Below are positions 27,381 to 34,890 of a DNA stretch of 64,000 nt, piece after piece (position 1 is the stretch's first letter; the number at the start of each line of letters is the position of its first letter). The stretch is taken from positions 62,001 to 126,000 of the forward strand of contig WGMS01000028.1 in NCBI GenBank assembly GCA_016124935.1. The letters run 5' to 3'. The position numbers and the translations under genes are program-made. This DNA comes from a bacterium (GTDB lineage Bacteria > Cyanobacteriota > Vampirovibrionia > Obscuribacterales > Obscuribacteraceae). The notes beneath the pieces were generated by a model that made no database searches, had not been told where the DNA came from, and was given only the letters and a program-made list of their open reading frames with translations.

Positions 27381-28757
27381 TTACTTCTTCCCTAGAAGGT
27401 GACGCAATGCCGGTTCGGCACTGGGATAACGAAATTGATAGCCGGCTTTTTCGGCTTTATCCGGAGCGACTCTGGTGCTGGCAAGCATCGTCTCTTCGGC
27501 CATCTCGCCGAATAGAAGACGGGCGGCAAATGTCGGCACAGGAAAGATGGTCGGTCTGCCCAGCACTTTGCCCAGAACCCGGGTGAATTGAGCATTGGTG
27601 ACCGCTTCCGGTGCAACGGCGTTTAGCGGTCCACTGACCGAGTCATTTTCCAGGGAGAATTTAATCATGCCGATCAGATCATCCAGGGCTATCCAGCTCA
27701 TATACTGGGAACCTGAACCGATGTTGCCTCCGGCGCCCATCTGGAAGGGGGGCAGAACCTTAGCCAACATTCCACCTTGCGGCGATAGCACCACTCCGAT
27801 ACGCAGCATGACGGTGCGGATCCCCAGAGCTTCTGCTCTGGCTGCTTCTTTTTCCCAGTCCTTGCAGAGGTCGGCAAGAAAGCCGGAGCCGGCCTGGCTT
27901 TCTTCGTTGAGTTCTTCGTCCCCGCGGTCTCCATAGAAGCCGATAGCCGACGCACAGATAAATACCGATGGCTTCTTCTCCATTTTCTCGAAACTATCCA
28001 CAAGCAATCTGGTGGACTGCAATCGACTATCCACCAGCTCTTTCTTTTTCGCCTCGGTCCAGCGACCGCTGGCGATGTTCTCTCCTGCAAGGTGCACCAC
28101 CGCATCGATGCCTTCCAGGGAAGCGGCATCCAGCTCTCCTTTTCCGGGTGACCAGAGAATCTCTTTGTTGCCGCCTTTGTTTGAGAGGCTGCGCTTCAGG
28201 CAGGTCACCGTATGACCGGCAGTGCTCAGGTACGGAACCAGGGCAGAGCCCACCAGACCGGACGAGCCACTAATTAAAACGTTCATCGATTTTACTCCTT
28301 TCGAGTCCAGATCCTTTCGGGTGATTTCGTGTCTATAAGTGAACATTGCTTCCAATTTACTCCTTATATATGGATAGAACGGAATAGACAATGGATGGAA
28401 AGGTAATTCGAACTCGATTTCATCTTGCAATAGACAGCCGTGATCGTGGTCTTGAAATCGATGTCTGTGTTTCCATCTACTAAATGGACCCCGCACTTGA
28501 AAGTCTGTAAAACCTTTATCTGATTCGATATCGCAATGCTCTGCCAGCCAATCGATATAAAAACCTCGGAAGCCCGCCAGAGGATAAATCCGGATCAAGG
28601 CTCTTGCTCCTTCAAATAGCTCCGGCTCCGATTGAACCATCTCCACATTTTCCCAGGGGGGCTTCAAACGGATGAAGGCTCCCGGAGCCATATGCCAGCG
28701 GAATACTTCTGAAGGCTCAGCATTGATAACACTTTCTTTGTAGAATTTCATTGCCAT
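27381..28757 (-). CDS. TIGR01777-family SDR fused to an N-terminal SRPBCC ligand-binding domain
   Basis: 458 residues. Residues 1-150 resemble a polyketide-cyclase/START-like (SRPBCC) pocket ('MKFYKESVINAEPSEVFRWH', 'RHRFQDHDHGCLLQDEIEF'). The rest is an atypical SDR of the YfcH/TIGR01777 type with a Rossmann start 'ISGSSGLVGSALVPYL', 'VVHLAGENIASGRW' and the 'VMLRIGVVLSP' strand. Its function is unknown; these proteins bind NAD(P) and are often near photolyases. I use the ATG at 28757 because the earlier in-frame TTG (28787) adds residues outside the domain. Photolyase follows in the same operon. Confidence 0.82.
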   Translation of the reverse strand: MAMKFYKESVINAEPSEVFRWHMAPGAFIRLKPPWENVEMVQSEPELFEGARALIRIYPLAGFRGFYIDWLAEHCDIESDKGFTDFQVRGPFSRWKHRHRFQDHDHGCLLQDEIEFELPFHPLSIPFYPYIRSKLEAMFTYRHEITRKDLDSKGVKSMNVLISGSSGLVGSALVPYLSTAGHTVTCLKRSLSNKGGNKEILWSPGKGELDAASLEGIDAVVHLAGENIASGRWTEAKKKELVDSRLQSTRLLVDSFEKMEKKPSVFICASAIGFYGDRGDEELNEESQAGSGFLADLCKDWEKEAARAEALGIRTVMLRIGVVLSPQGGMLAKVLPPFQMGAGGNIGSGSQYMSWIALDDLIGMIKFSLENDSVSGPLNAVAPEAVTNAQFTRVLGKVLGRPTIFPVPTFAARLLFGEMAEETMLASTRVAPDKAEKAGYQFRYPSAEPALRHLLGKK

Positions 28758-28827
28758 AATCCATATATAACTTTCCAGCGTGGTCAAATCGTGAACGCTC
28801 AGATTGATGATTCGAGAACTTCTGGAG

Positions 28828-28861
28828 GTTCACGGTCTAGTCACGACCAGCCGCCTATATT
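28828..28861 (+). promoter_or_regulatory. Tandem heptamer operator-promoter before the SDR gene
   Basis: GTTCACG (28828-28834) and AGTCACG (28839-28845) are 11 bp apart with spacer GTCT. TATATT (28856-28861) follows 10 bp after the second repeat. No -35 hexamer is evident; the repeats occupy its place. This matches the PHO-box type of promoter and the other copies in this window. Confidence 0.55.
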
Positions 28862-28904
28862 CTATACATATCTGTAATTTCGATGGGATTTTGGAGGACA
28901 GTTG

Positions 28905-29672
28905 ATGGCGACCGATTCAGAGTCAAAGCCGGAGAGACCATGCTTCATCATTTTCGGTGGCAGTGGCGGTATAGGTAGTGCCCTGGCAAGAAGGCTGAAA
29001 GAGGACGCACCGGAGGCAGACATTGTCATAACCGGTAGAGACAGGTCCCATCTAGAACGCGTCGGGCAGGAACTGCAAGTCAGAACAACTGTTTTAGATA
29101 TTAGCGAGCCTGGCTCCATCGATAGATGTGTTTCAGCGGTCGTTGAGAACGGCTCGGTCCTGTCCGGGGTAGTCAACTGTATCGGTTCCGTCCATTTGAA
29201 ACCTGCTCATTTAACCAGTGATGAGGATTGGGATTCAGTCATCTCTCTAAATTTAACTACCGCATTCAGGGTGGTGCGCGCGGCGGCATCAGCCATGATG
29301 CGCTCAGGAGGATCCATTGTATTGGTCTCTTCGGCGGCGGCCATTGCCGGCATTCCTTCTCATGAAGCGATAGCGGCAGCCAAAGCCGGCGTCATTGGCT
29401 TATGTCGGTCAGCAGCAGCCAGCTACGCAAGACGAGGTATTCGGGTGAACTGCATAGCACCGGGAATGGTGCAAACAGAGATGACCAGACCGATATGGTC
29501 CAGCGAAGTTAATCGTCATGCCTCGGAGAAAATGCATGCCCTCGGTCGACTGGGTGCACCGGAGGATATAGCGGCGGCGGCAGCTTTTTTGCTATCGGCT
29601 CAATCTTCCTGGGTAAGTGGCGAAGTTCTGTCTGTTGATGGAGGACTGGCCTGGCTGAGGACCAAGAGTTAG
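28905..29672 (+). CDS. Short-chain dehydrogenase/reductase
   Basis: Classical SDR of about 255 residues: cofactor loop 'FGGSGGIGSALARRL', 'VVNCIGS' replacing the NNAG motif, a catalytic Ser in 'IVLVSSAAAIAG', and 'HEAIAAAKAGVIGL' where the usual Tyr of YxxxK is replaced by His. The C-terminal 'WVSGEVLSVDGGLAWL' fits FabG-like enzymes. The missing catalytic Tyr makes ordinary ketone reduction doubtful. The ATG at 28905 has GGAGG 7 nt upstream. The gene stands 65 bp before the LOV kinase and may be transcribed with it. Confidence 0.87.
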   Translation: MATDSESKPERPCFIIFGGSGGIGSALARRLKEDAPEADIVITGRDRSHLERVGQELQVRTTVLDISEPGSIDRCVSAVVENGSVLSGVVNCIGSVHLKPAHLTSDEDWDSVISLNLTTAFRVVRAAASAMMRSGGSIVLVSSAAAIAGIPSHEAIAAAKAGVIGLCRSAAASYARRGIRVNCIAPGMVQTEMTRPIWSSEVNRHASEKMHALGRLGAPEDIAAAAAFLLSAQSSWVSGEVLSVDGGLAWLRTKS

Positions 29673-29737
29673 ACCAGGCGAATTGCTTTTGATAAAAGCG
29701 GTAGAATATTACACGCCGGATTACAGGATGCCCTTAG

Positions 29738-30907
29738 ATGCCAAGTTCCAGCAGCAAAGATTCTGAAAGAAACAAAAGTTTCAAAGGTCGAGAGAGCGCA
29801 TGCGTTCCGATTCTCGACAGTGTAAAGAGTCCCCGGGAGAAACTGACTATTCTGGAGCGGGCTATTGCTTCTGCTCGGAACGGAATCGTGATTACCGACC
29901 CGACCCTGGATGACAACCCAATTGTCTATGTCAATCAAAGCTTTTTGACGCTTACCGGATATGGTGCCGATGAGGTTGTCGGTAGAAATTGTCGATTTTT
30001 GCAGGGAGAAGATCGAAGACAGAAAGCCCTCGACGACTTGCGAAACGCCATAAAAGAGACCCGGGCCATAACCTGTGTTTTGAAGAATTATCGAAAGGAC
30101 GGATCAGTCTTCTGGAATGAGTTGACGGTGTCGCCGGTTCATAACGAGAAAGGCAAGCTGATTAATTTCATCGGCATTCAGAATGACATTTCTTCAAGGG
30201 TGGAAGCGGAAACTCGCATATCCGAGTTCTATTCGATTGTCTCCCATGAGCTTCGTACGCCTCTTACCTCAATCCGCTCTTCTCTGGGCTTGCTTGAAGA
30301 GGGTGAAGGGGGAAGTCTCAGCCCGGAAGGGAAAAAACTTGTCGAGATTGCTTTTCGCAACACCGATAGGCTTGTCCGCCTGGTAAACGACATTCTCGAT
30401 TTCAGGAAGATTGAGTCCGAAAAGCTCGAATTGAGGTATAGCAGCATTACGGCACGTTCAATAGTAGAGCAGGTTGTAAGAGAGTTGAGCCCCACAGCCA
30501 GTGAAAAGTCTATCGGTCTTGTGGTTGATATCAAGTCAGGTTCTGAAGCCGCTTTTAAGGCTGATCGCGATCGAATTATCCAGGTGCTTACAAACCTTAC
30601 CGCTAACGCCATCAAATTTTCCGGAGAAAGAAGCGATGTCACCATAGTCGTGGATTTGCGTCGCAAGAACTTTCTTCGGTTCAGTGTAAGCGACCAGGGG
30701 CCCGGTATTCCAAGAAGTGAGGTCGGCAAGCTTTTTCAGAAGTTTCAACAAATAGACTCTTCAGACCGCAGAAGAGAAGGCGGAACCGGACTTGGGCTTG
30801 CTATCTCAAAGTCTCTGGTCGAAATGCATGGTGGCAATATAGGGGTAGATACCACGCTCGGCTCCGGCAGCACTTTCTGGTTTGAAGTTCCTATTACACG
30901 GATTTGA
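29738..30907 (+). CDS. LOV-domain blue-light sensor histidine kinase
   Basis: 389 residues, soluble. A LOV-type PAS domain (about 40-155) has the photoactive Cys85 in 'GRNCRFLQG', Arg86, Gln89, Asn117 ('LKNYRKDG'), Asn127 ('FWNELT') and Gln148 ('FIGIQND'), the full set of flavin-binding residues. HisKA follows with His170 in 'IVSHELRTPL', then HATPase with 'NAIKFS', 'DQGPGIP' and 'GTGLGLAISK'. Blue light should form a Cys-FMN adduct and change kinase activity. AGGA lies about 9 nt before the ATG. Its last 14 bp overlap the convergent response-regulator gene, a likely but unproven partner. Confidence 0.94.
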   Translation: MPSSSSKDSERNKSFKGRESACVPILDSVKSPREKLTILERAIASARNGIVITDPTLDDNPIVYVNQSFLTLTGYGADEVVGRNCRFLQGEDRRQKALDDLRNAIKETRAITCVLKNYRKDGSVFWNELTVSPVHNEKGKLINFIGIQNDISSRVEAETRISEFYSIVSHELRTPLTSIRSSLGLLEEGEGGSLSPEGKKLVEIAFRNTDRLVRLVNDILDFRKIESEKLELRYSSITARSIVEQVVRELSPTASEKSIGLVVDIKSGSEAAFKADRDRIIQVLTNLTANAIKFSGERSDVTIVVDLRRKNFLRFSVSDQGPGIPRSEVGKLFQKFQQIDSSDRRREGGTGLGLAISKSLVEMHGGNIGVDTTLGSGSTFWFEVPITRI

Positions 30908-31568
30908 GCATATAACCTTTGCCGCGCACGGTCTCTATCAAATCTGGGCAACCAGGATGCTTCAGGGACTTTCGCAATAGTTTGATATGGGTCCGAATCG
31001 TGTCATGGGAGGCGGCGCTATCGTCTATCCACACGCGTTGCAAAAGTGCTTCGGCAGAAAATACCTGGTCAGGATGACGCATGAAGAATTCGAGCATGTC
31101 ATAAACCTTCGGCCTTACATGAATGAGCTCTCCATTTTTATACACCTGACAGGACGCCGGATCCAGTTTGACATGACCGAATTCCATGACCGTGGCAGCC
31201 AGATTGGCGGGACGGCGCAAAAGGGCTCTCACTCTTGCTGCAAGCTCTTTATTGTCGAAGGGTTTGGTTAGATAGTCGTCGGCACCGGCATCTAGCCCGA
31301 TCTCTTTGTCGTCGATCGATGCTTTAGCGGTCAGCATCAGTATCGGAGTTTTACCTCCCATCTGGCGAAACTGTCTACATACTTCTACCCCGGTGATCTC
31401 CGGCATCATCCAGTCCAAAACGACCAGATCGAATTTATAAACCCTGAGCATGCCAAGGGCATCTTCTCCACCCTCGCACTTTTGAATTTGATAGCCTCTG
31501 GCGCTCAGCGCCATGGTTATCAATTGAAGGAGGTCTGGATCGTCTTCTACTACCAGGATTTTCGCCAT
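30894..31568 (-). CDS. OmpR/PhoB-family response regulator
   Basis: 224 residues. The N-terminal receiver (about 1-118) has acidic pair 'VEDDPDL', phospho-acceptor Asp in 'LVVLDWMMPEITG', Thr in 'MLTAKAS' and Lys in 'YLTKPFDNKEL'. The C-terminal winged helix (about 128-223) has 'RPKVYDMLEFFMRHPDQVFS', 'HDTIRTHIKLLRKSL' and 'VRGKGYML'. Such regulators bind tandem 7-bp direct repeats 11 bp apart, the motif seen at several promoters here. ATG at 31568 has AGGTG 6 nt upstream. It faces the LOV kinase gene tail to tail rather than sharing an operon with it. Confidence 0.94.
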   Translation of the reverse strand: MAKILVVEDDPDLLQLITMALSARGYQIQKCEGGEDALGMLRVYKFDLVVLDWMMPEITGVEVCRQFRQMGGKTPILMLTAKASIDDKEIGLDAGADDYLTKPFDNKELAARVRALLRRPANLAATVMEFGHVKLDPASCQVYKNGELIHVRPKVYDMLEFFMRHPDQVFSAEALLQRVWIDDSAASHDTIRTHIKLLRKSLKHPGCPDLIETVRGKGYMLKSV

Positions 31569-31577
31569 CTCATTCAC

Positions 31578-31601
31578 CTTATATGAATACGATCAGATCG
31601 T
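31578..31601 (-). promoter_or_regulatory. Possible promoter and palindromic operator of the response-regulator gene
   Basis: A 13-bp perfect inverted repeat (ACGATC-A-GATCGT, 31589-31601) lies directly upstream of a -10-like TATAAG read on the minus strand. Its position suggests autoregulation or control by another dimeric regulator. Confidence 0.3.
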
Positions 31602-31724
31602 TCGAGGTCCAGACGCCAACCACTGAAAACAATTCAGGTTGACAGAACTCGGTTTATCAATTCTATCTGATTTTAAAAATGTTTCCGTGACTTTTAGATG
31701 AACTCCAAAGATTTTGGCTGGAGA

Positions 31725-31757
31725 GTTCACGAGAAGTTTCCGGTTGGCGGCTAATAT
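31725..31757 (+). promoter_or_regulatory. Tandem heptamer operator-promoter before the LON-domain gene
   Basis: GTTCACG (31725-31731) and GTTTCCG (31736-31742) are 11 bp apart. A good -10, TAATAT (31752-31757), starts after 9 bp. The gene's ATG is 20 bp further on. The second repeat is a weaker match to the consensus. Confidence 0.5.
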
Positions 31758-31777
31758 CCAATCAAGAGGTAAATATC

Positions 31778-32413
31778 ATGTCAATCAAGCAAGAAATTCT
31801 ATCTATTCCTATTTTTCCGTTGAACGTCGTGCTGTTTCCGGGCAGTCAGCTGAGCTTACATATTTTCGAAGAAAAGTACAGGTTGATGTTCCGTCATGTT
31901 CTAGAAGGCGACGGAGCGTTTGGCGTGGTTCGTCGAGATTTCAGTGATGGGAAGGTGGCTTCCGTAGGGTGCATCGCGAGGGTAGTGGAGGTGGAGAAAT
32001 TGAGCCGGGGAAGGCTCAACATCTGCGCGGAAGGAGACCGGCGGTTTGAGTTGCTTGAACTGGATGAGAGTGACCTGTTTCCCCGCGCCCTGATCCGTCT
32101 TTGTACGCCTGGCAAGTCCGGAGCCAGAGAGAAATTGTTATCTTCGGAACTCAGAGGACTGTTAGATGATTTGCTCAGGCTATCCGCTCGGGTCACAGGC
32201 CAGAGGATTGCTCCGACGGAGGTATGGCCTGCTGAGCCGGAGAAGCTTTCTTATCTTGTTCCGGCGACTTTTTACGGCTCGCCTTCAGAGCAGCAGAAGC
32301 TTCTTGAATTGGATGATGTCGCCCGTCGTCTCAGTAGTGAAATTGCGCTTCTTCAAGAAGCACGTAAGCATCTTGCCGCTCAGTCGGCAATTGAGGATGC
32401 TTTCAAAAGCTGA
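31778..32413 (+). CDS. LON N-terminal (substrate-binding) domain protein
   Basis: 211 residues made up of a LON-N/PUA-like domain without ATPase or protease ('IPIFPLNVVLFPGSQLSLHIFEEKY' and 'EGDGAFGVVRRD' are typical) and a C-terminal helical part ending in a Lys/Ala-rich tail. Stand-alone LON-N proteins are common in bacteria; a role in recognising damaged or substrate proteins is inferred from Lon. GAGG lies 8 nt upstream of the ATG, and the promoter just upstream carries the tandem heptamer operator. Confidence 0.88.
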   Translation: MSIKQEILSIPIFPLNVVLFPGSQLSLHIFEEKYRLMFRHVLEGDGAFGVVRRDFSDGKVASVGCIARVVEVEKLSRGRLNICAEGDRRFELLELDESDLFPRALIRLCTPGKSGAREKLLSSELRGLLDDLLRLSARVTGQRIAPTEVWPAEPEKLSYLVPATFYGSPSEQQKLLELDDVARRLSSEIALLQEARKHLAAQSAIEDAFKS

Positions 32414-32516
32414 TTGCCTCGAAACCTGGCAGGCAAGATGGTTGCGGCTGATCCGGTCATATGAAATTCACAATTTAGGCTCACAATGTTGATAGGTTAT
32501 AAATGAGGTTGGTGCG

Positions 32517-32846
32517 ATGCCCGCTTTGAGCAGAATCGAAGTAAAATCAAAAACTGGCTTTATCAAGCTCTGCGCAGATGATCTAAGTCTGGACCTTAGC
32601 GAGAAAGATTCGAGAAATATTCTCGACTGGCTTGTCCAGTCTCTTGATACTTCTATTTTGTTCCTTCTCAAGGTAGACGGCAGAGGATATGAGATTGAAT
32701 GGAGAAACTATGCAAACTATCTGGATGTAATAGTTTTCGAGCATGCAGGAGAGCAGATGAGAGTGAGGACTTTCAATATTCCTAAAGTGGAAGTACACTT
32801 GTTGATCGAAAAGCTTTCCATGGCCATCTCTACCGCTTTTGCTTGA
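32517..32846 (+). CDS. Small protein of unknown function
   Basis: 109 residues, no membrane or export signal, mixed alpha/beta character ('RNILDWLVQSLDTSILFLLKV', 'EVHLLIEKLSMAISTAFA'). I recognise no family. GAGG 8 nt upstream of the ATG and close linkage to the next gene support it as real. ATTCACA and GCTCACA lie upstream (32466, 32479), but 13 bp apart rather than 11. Confidence 0.6.
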   Translation: MPALSRIEVKSKTGFIKLCADDLSLDLSEKDSRNILDWLVQSLDTSILFLLKVDGRGYEIEWRNYANYLDVIVFEHAGEQMRVRTFNIPKVEVHLLIEKLSMAISTAFA

Positions 32847-32884
32847 CCAGCCAACTTTTCGTCTATTCACAGGTAGGTCATTTC

Positions 32885-33346
32885 ATGCCTCCATTTCTAT
32901 GGATCTTGCTCCTGAATGCATTTGCCACATTCTCCATGACAGGTATTATCTGGTTTGTGCAGATTGTGCACTATCCTCTTTTCGCCAGTGTGGGATCGGA
33001 GCAGTTTGCCGAGTACGAAAACTTACATCAGCATTTGACTACTCTGGTGGTGGCACCATTGATGCTCACTGAGCTCTTCACTGCCCTGGCGCTGCCGCTT
33101 CTGATACTTGAGCAGCCGGCTCGATTTATCAGTGTGTTGGCTCTGATACTGATACTGGCTATTTTTGCCGCCACCGCTTTCGTGCAGGTTCCCATCCACG
33201 ATAAGTTGAGCACGGCATATTCAGCCAGTCTTATTGACCGTCTGGTTTATACCAACTGGGTAAGGACATTGCTCTGGTCTGTCAGAAGCGTTGCGGTGGT
33301 GGCGATTCTTCTTAGTAGTGTGCAGGGTCTAGGAGGGCGCAGCTGA
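32885..33346 (+). CDS. Four-helix integral membrane protein
   Basis: 153 residues with four hydrophobic segments (about 3-25, 55-75, 80-100, 128-148) and a conserved-looking 'TGIIWFVQIVHYPLF' near the N-terminus, as in DUF1772/anthrone-oxygenase-like small membrane proteins. The function is unknown. The ATG at 32885 has AGGTAGG 7 nt upstream; an in-frame TTG at 32843 overlapping the previous stop is less likely. The stop overlaps the start of the next gene (TGATG), so the two are translationally coupled. Confidence 0.7.
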   Translation: MPPFLWILLLNAFATFSMTGIIWFVQIVHYPLFASVGSEQFAEYENLHQHLTTLVVAPLMLTELFTALALPLLILEQPARFISVLALILILAIFAATAFVQVPIHDKLSTAYSASLIDRLVYTNWVRTLLWSVRSVAVVAILLSSVQGLGGRS

Positions 33347-34890
33347 TGGAAGGGGGACGAGACGATATGGAAAGAGTTCTAGTGCTTGGCGCCACCGGCT
33401 ATGTCGGCACCAGACTGGTCTCCCGTTTGCTTGCCGATGATCCGGATTTCAAGATCCGGGTCTGCTCGAGAAGCAGAGAAAAGCTTGCCGGCAGAGCCTG
33501 GGCAAGAGACAGTCGGGTCGAGATCTTGGAGGCGGACGTGCTGGATCGTGACTCGCTCGCTCGGGCTGTGGAAGGTTGCACCCAGGCCTTTTATCTGGTG
33601 CATTCGATGAATTCGAGCAGTGATGATTTCGCCTCTTCCGACCGAGAAGCAGCTCGCAATATGGTCGAGGCAGCCGGTCGAAGTGGTTTGAAGCATATCA
33701 TATATCTGGGCGGTCTCGGGGAGGACTCTCCCGATTTGAGCAAGCACCTTCGCTCCAGAACCGAAGTCGGGCGTATTTTGAGGTCTGGTCCGGTGCCGGT
33801 CACAACTTTGCGCGCTGCTATGATAATTGGCTCTGGCAGCGCTTCTTTCGAGATTCTTCGTTATCTGGTCGACAGGCTTCCTGTTATGATTACCCCCCGC
33901 TGGGTCTCTGTCCCTACCCAGCCGATCGCTATCGCCAACGTGCTTAATTATTTGAGAGGTTGCCTGGATCTTGACCTCAGAGATAGAGGCAATCTGACCT
34001 TTGATATCGGTGGACCCGAGGTAGTCACGTATAAAGAGCTTATGCTCACTTACGCAGAGGAGGCCGGTCTCGGCCGACGCTGGATTATCCCTGTGCCGGT
34101 TTTTACGCCGCGGCTGAGCTCTTATTGGATTCATCTGGTTACGCCGGTGCCGGCCTTTCTTGGTCGACCGCTTGCCGAGGGACTGCGCAACCCGACCATT
34201 TGTACCAATAATGAAATCAAAGAGCTCATTCCCCAGGAACTCTATACTTGCAGGAAAGCCATTCGCCTTGCCCTCGACCGGATGCAACATCATCAAGTCG
34301 AGAGTCACTGGACCGATGCCGGCAAGATCTGGCCGGTGGCCTGGAGTAATGAAGGAGATGCTCGCTGGGCTGGTGGTACGGTTTATGAAGACCGTCGGGA
34401 AGTACTGCTCGATGCCACCGCCGAAGAGGTCTGGCGTCCGGTCATTCGTCTTGGTGGCGAGACTGGCTACTATTATGCTGACTGGCTCTGGCGGTTGCGA
34501 GGCGCTATGGATAAACTGGCCGGCGGGGTCGGTCTGAGGCGAGGACGTCGCAGCCCCGAGAGCGTCTCTTCCGGGGATGTCCTCGATTTCTGGCGAGTCA
34601 GGCATGTGGAACCTTGTCGCCATCTCAGTCTTGTGGCAGAGATGCGTCTGCCTGGTGAGGCTGTTCTGGAGTTTAGAATCGAAGAGCAGCCTGACGGACG
34701 CACTCGTTTGACCCAGGTAGCCAAGTTTTTGCCTTCCGGACTACTTGGTATTGCCTACTGGAAGTTGATAACGCCTTTGCATGATCTTGTCTTTCATGGC
34801 ATGCTCAAAGGTCTTGCCGAGGCTACTTCACGAAGAATAGTCATGGGTCCCACTAAAAGTCCGCCGCAATCTGCGCTTTCCGGAGCATGA
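33346..34890 (+). CDS. NAD(P)-binding SDR with C-terminal DUF2867
   Basis: 514 residues. An atypical SDR/NmrA-like domain ('VLGATGYVGTRLVSRLL', 'YLVHSMNS', 'IYLGGLGED', 'TLRAAMIIGSGSASFEI') occupies about residues 10-300. A DUF2867 domain, an SRPBCC-like pocket, fills about 335-500 ('RREVLLDATAEEVWRPV', 'DFWRVRHVEP'). It joins the same two module types as the gene at 27381, but in the opposite order. The catalytic role is unknown. It starts within the stop of the membrane protein and its own stop overlaps the helicase start (ATGA), so it begins the coupled repair operon. Confidence 0.85.
   Translation: MEGGRDDMERVLVLGATGYVGTRLVSRLLADDPDFKIRVCSRSREKLAGRAWARDSRVEILEADVLDRDSLARAVEGCTQAFYLVHSMNSSSDDFASSDREAARNMVEAAGRSGLKHIIYLGGLGEDSPDLSKHLRSRTEVGRILRSGPVPVTTLRAAMIIGSGSASFEILRYLVDRLPVMITPRWVSVPTQPIAIANVLNYLRGCLDLDLRDRGNLTFDIGGPEVVTYKELMLTYAEEAGLGRRWIIPVPVFTPRLSSYWIHLVTPVPAFLGRPLAEGLRNPTICTNNEIKELIPQELYTCRKAIRLALDRMQHHQVESHWTDAGKIWPVAWSNEGDARWAGGTVYEDRREVLLDATAEEVWRPVIRLGGETGYYYADWLWRLRGAMDKLAGGVGLRRGRRSPESVSSGDVLDFWRVRHVEPCRHLSLVAEMRLPGEAVLEFRIEEQPDGRTRLTQVAKFLPSGLLGIAYWKLITPLHDLVFHGMLKGLAEATSRRIVMGPTKSPPQSALSGA

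Noticed and set aside
32466-32485. ATTCACA and GCTCACA before the gene at 32517
   Set aside because: Spacing is 13 bp and no -10 lies 9-10 bp downstream, so it does not fit the tandem heptamer class.
33379-34623. Minus-strand frame of 414 codons antisense to the SDR/DUF2867 gene
   Set aside because: No recognisable domain; the plus-strand gene has family motifs and coupled starts and stops.
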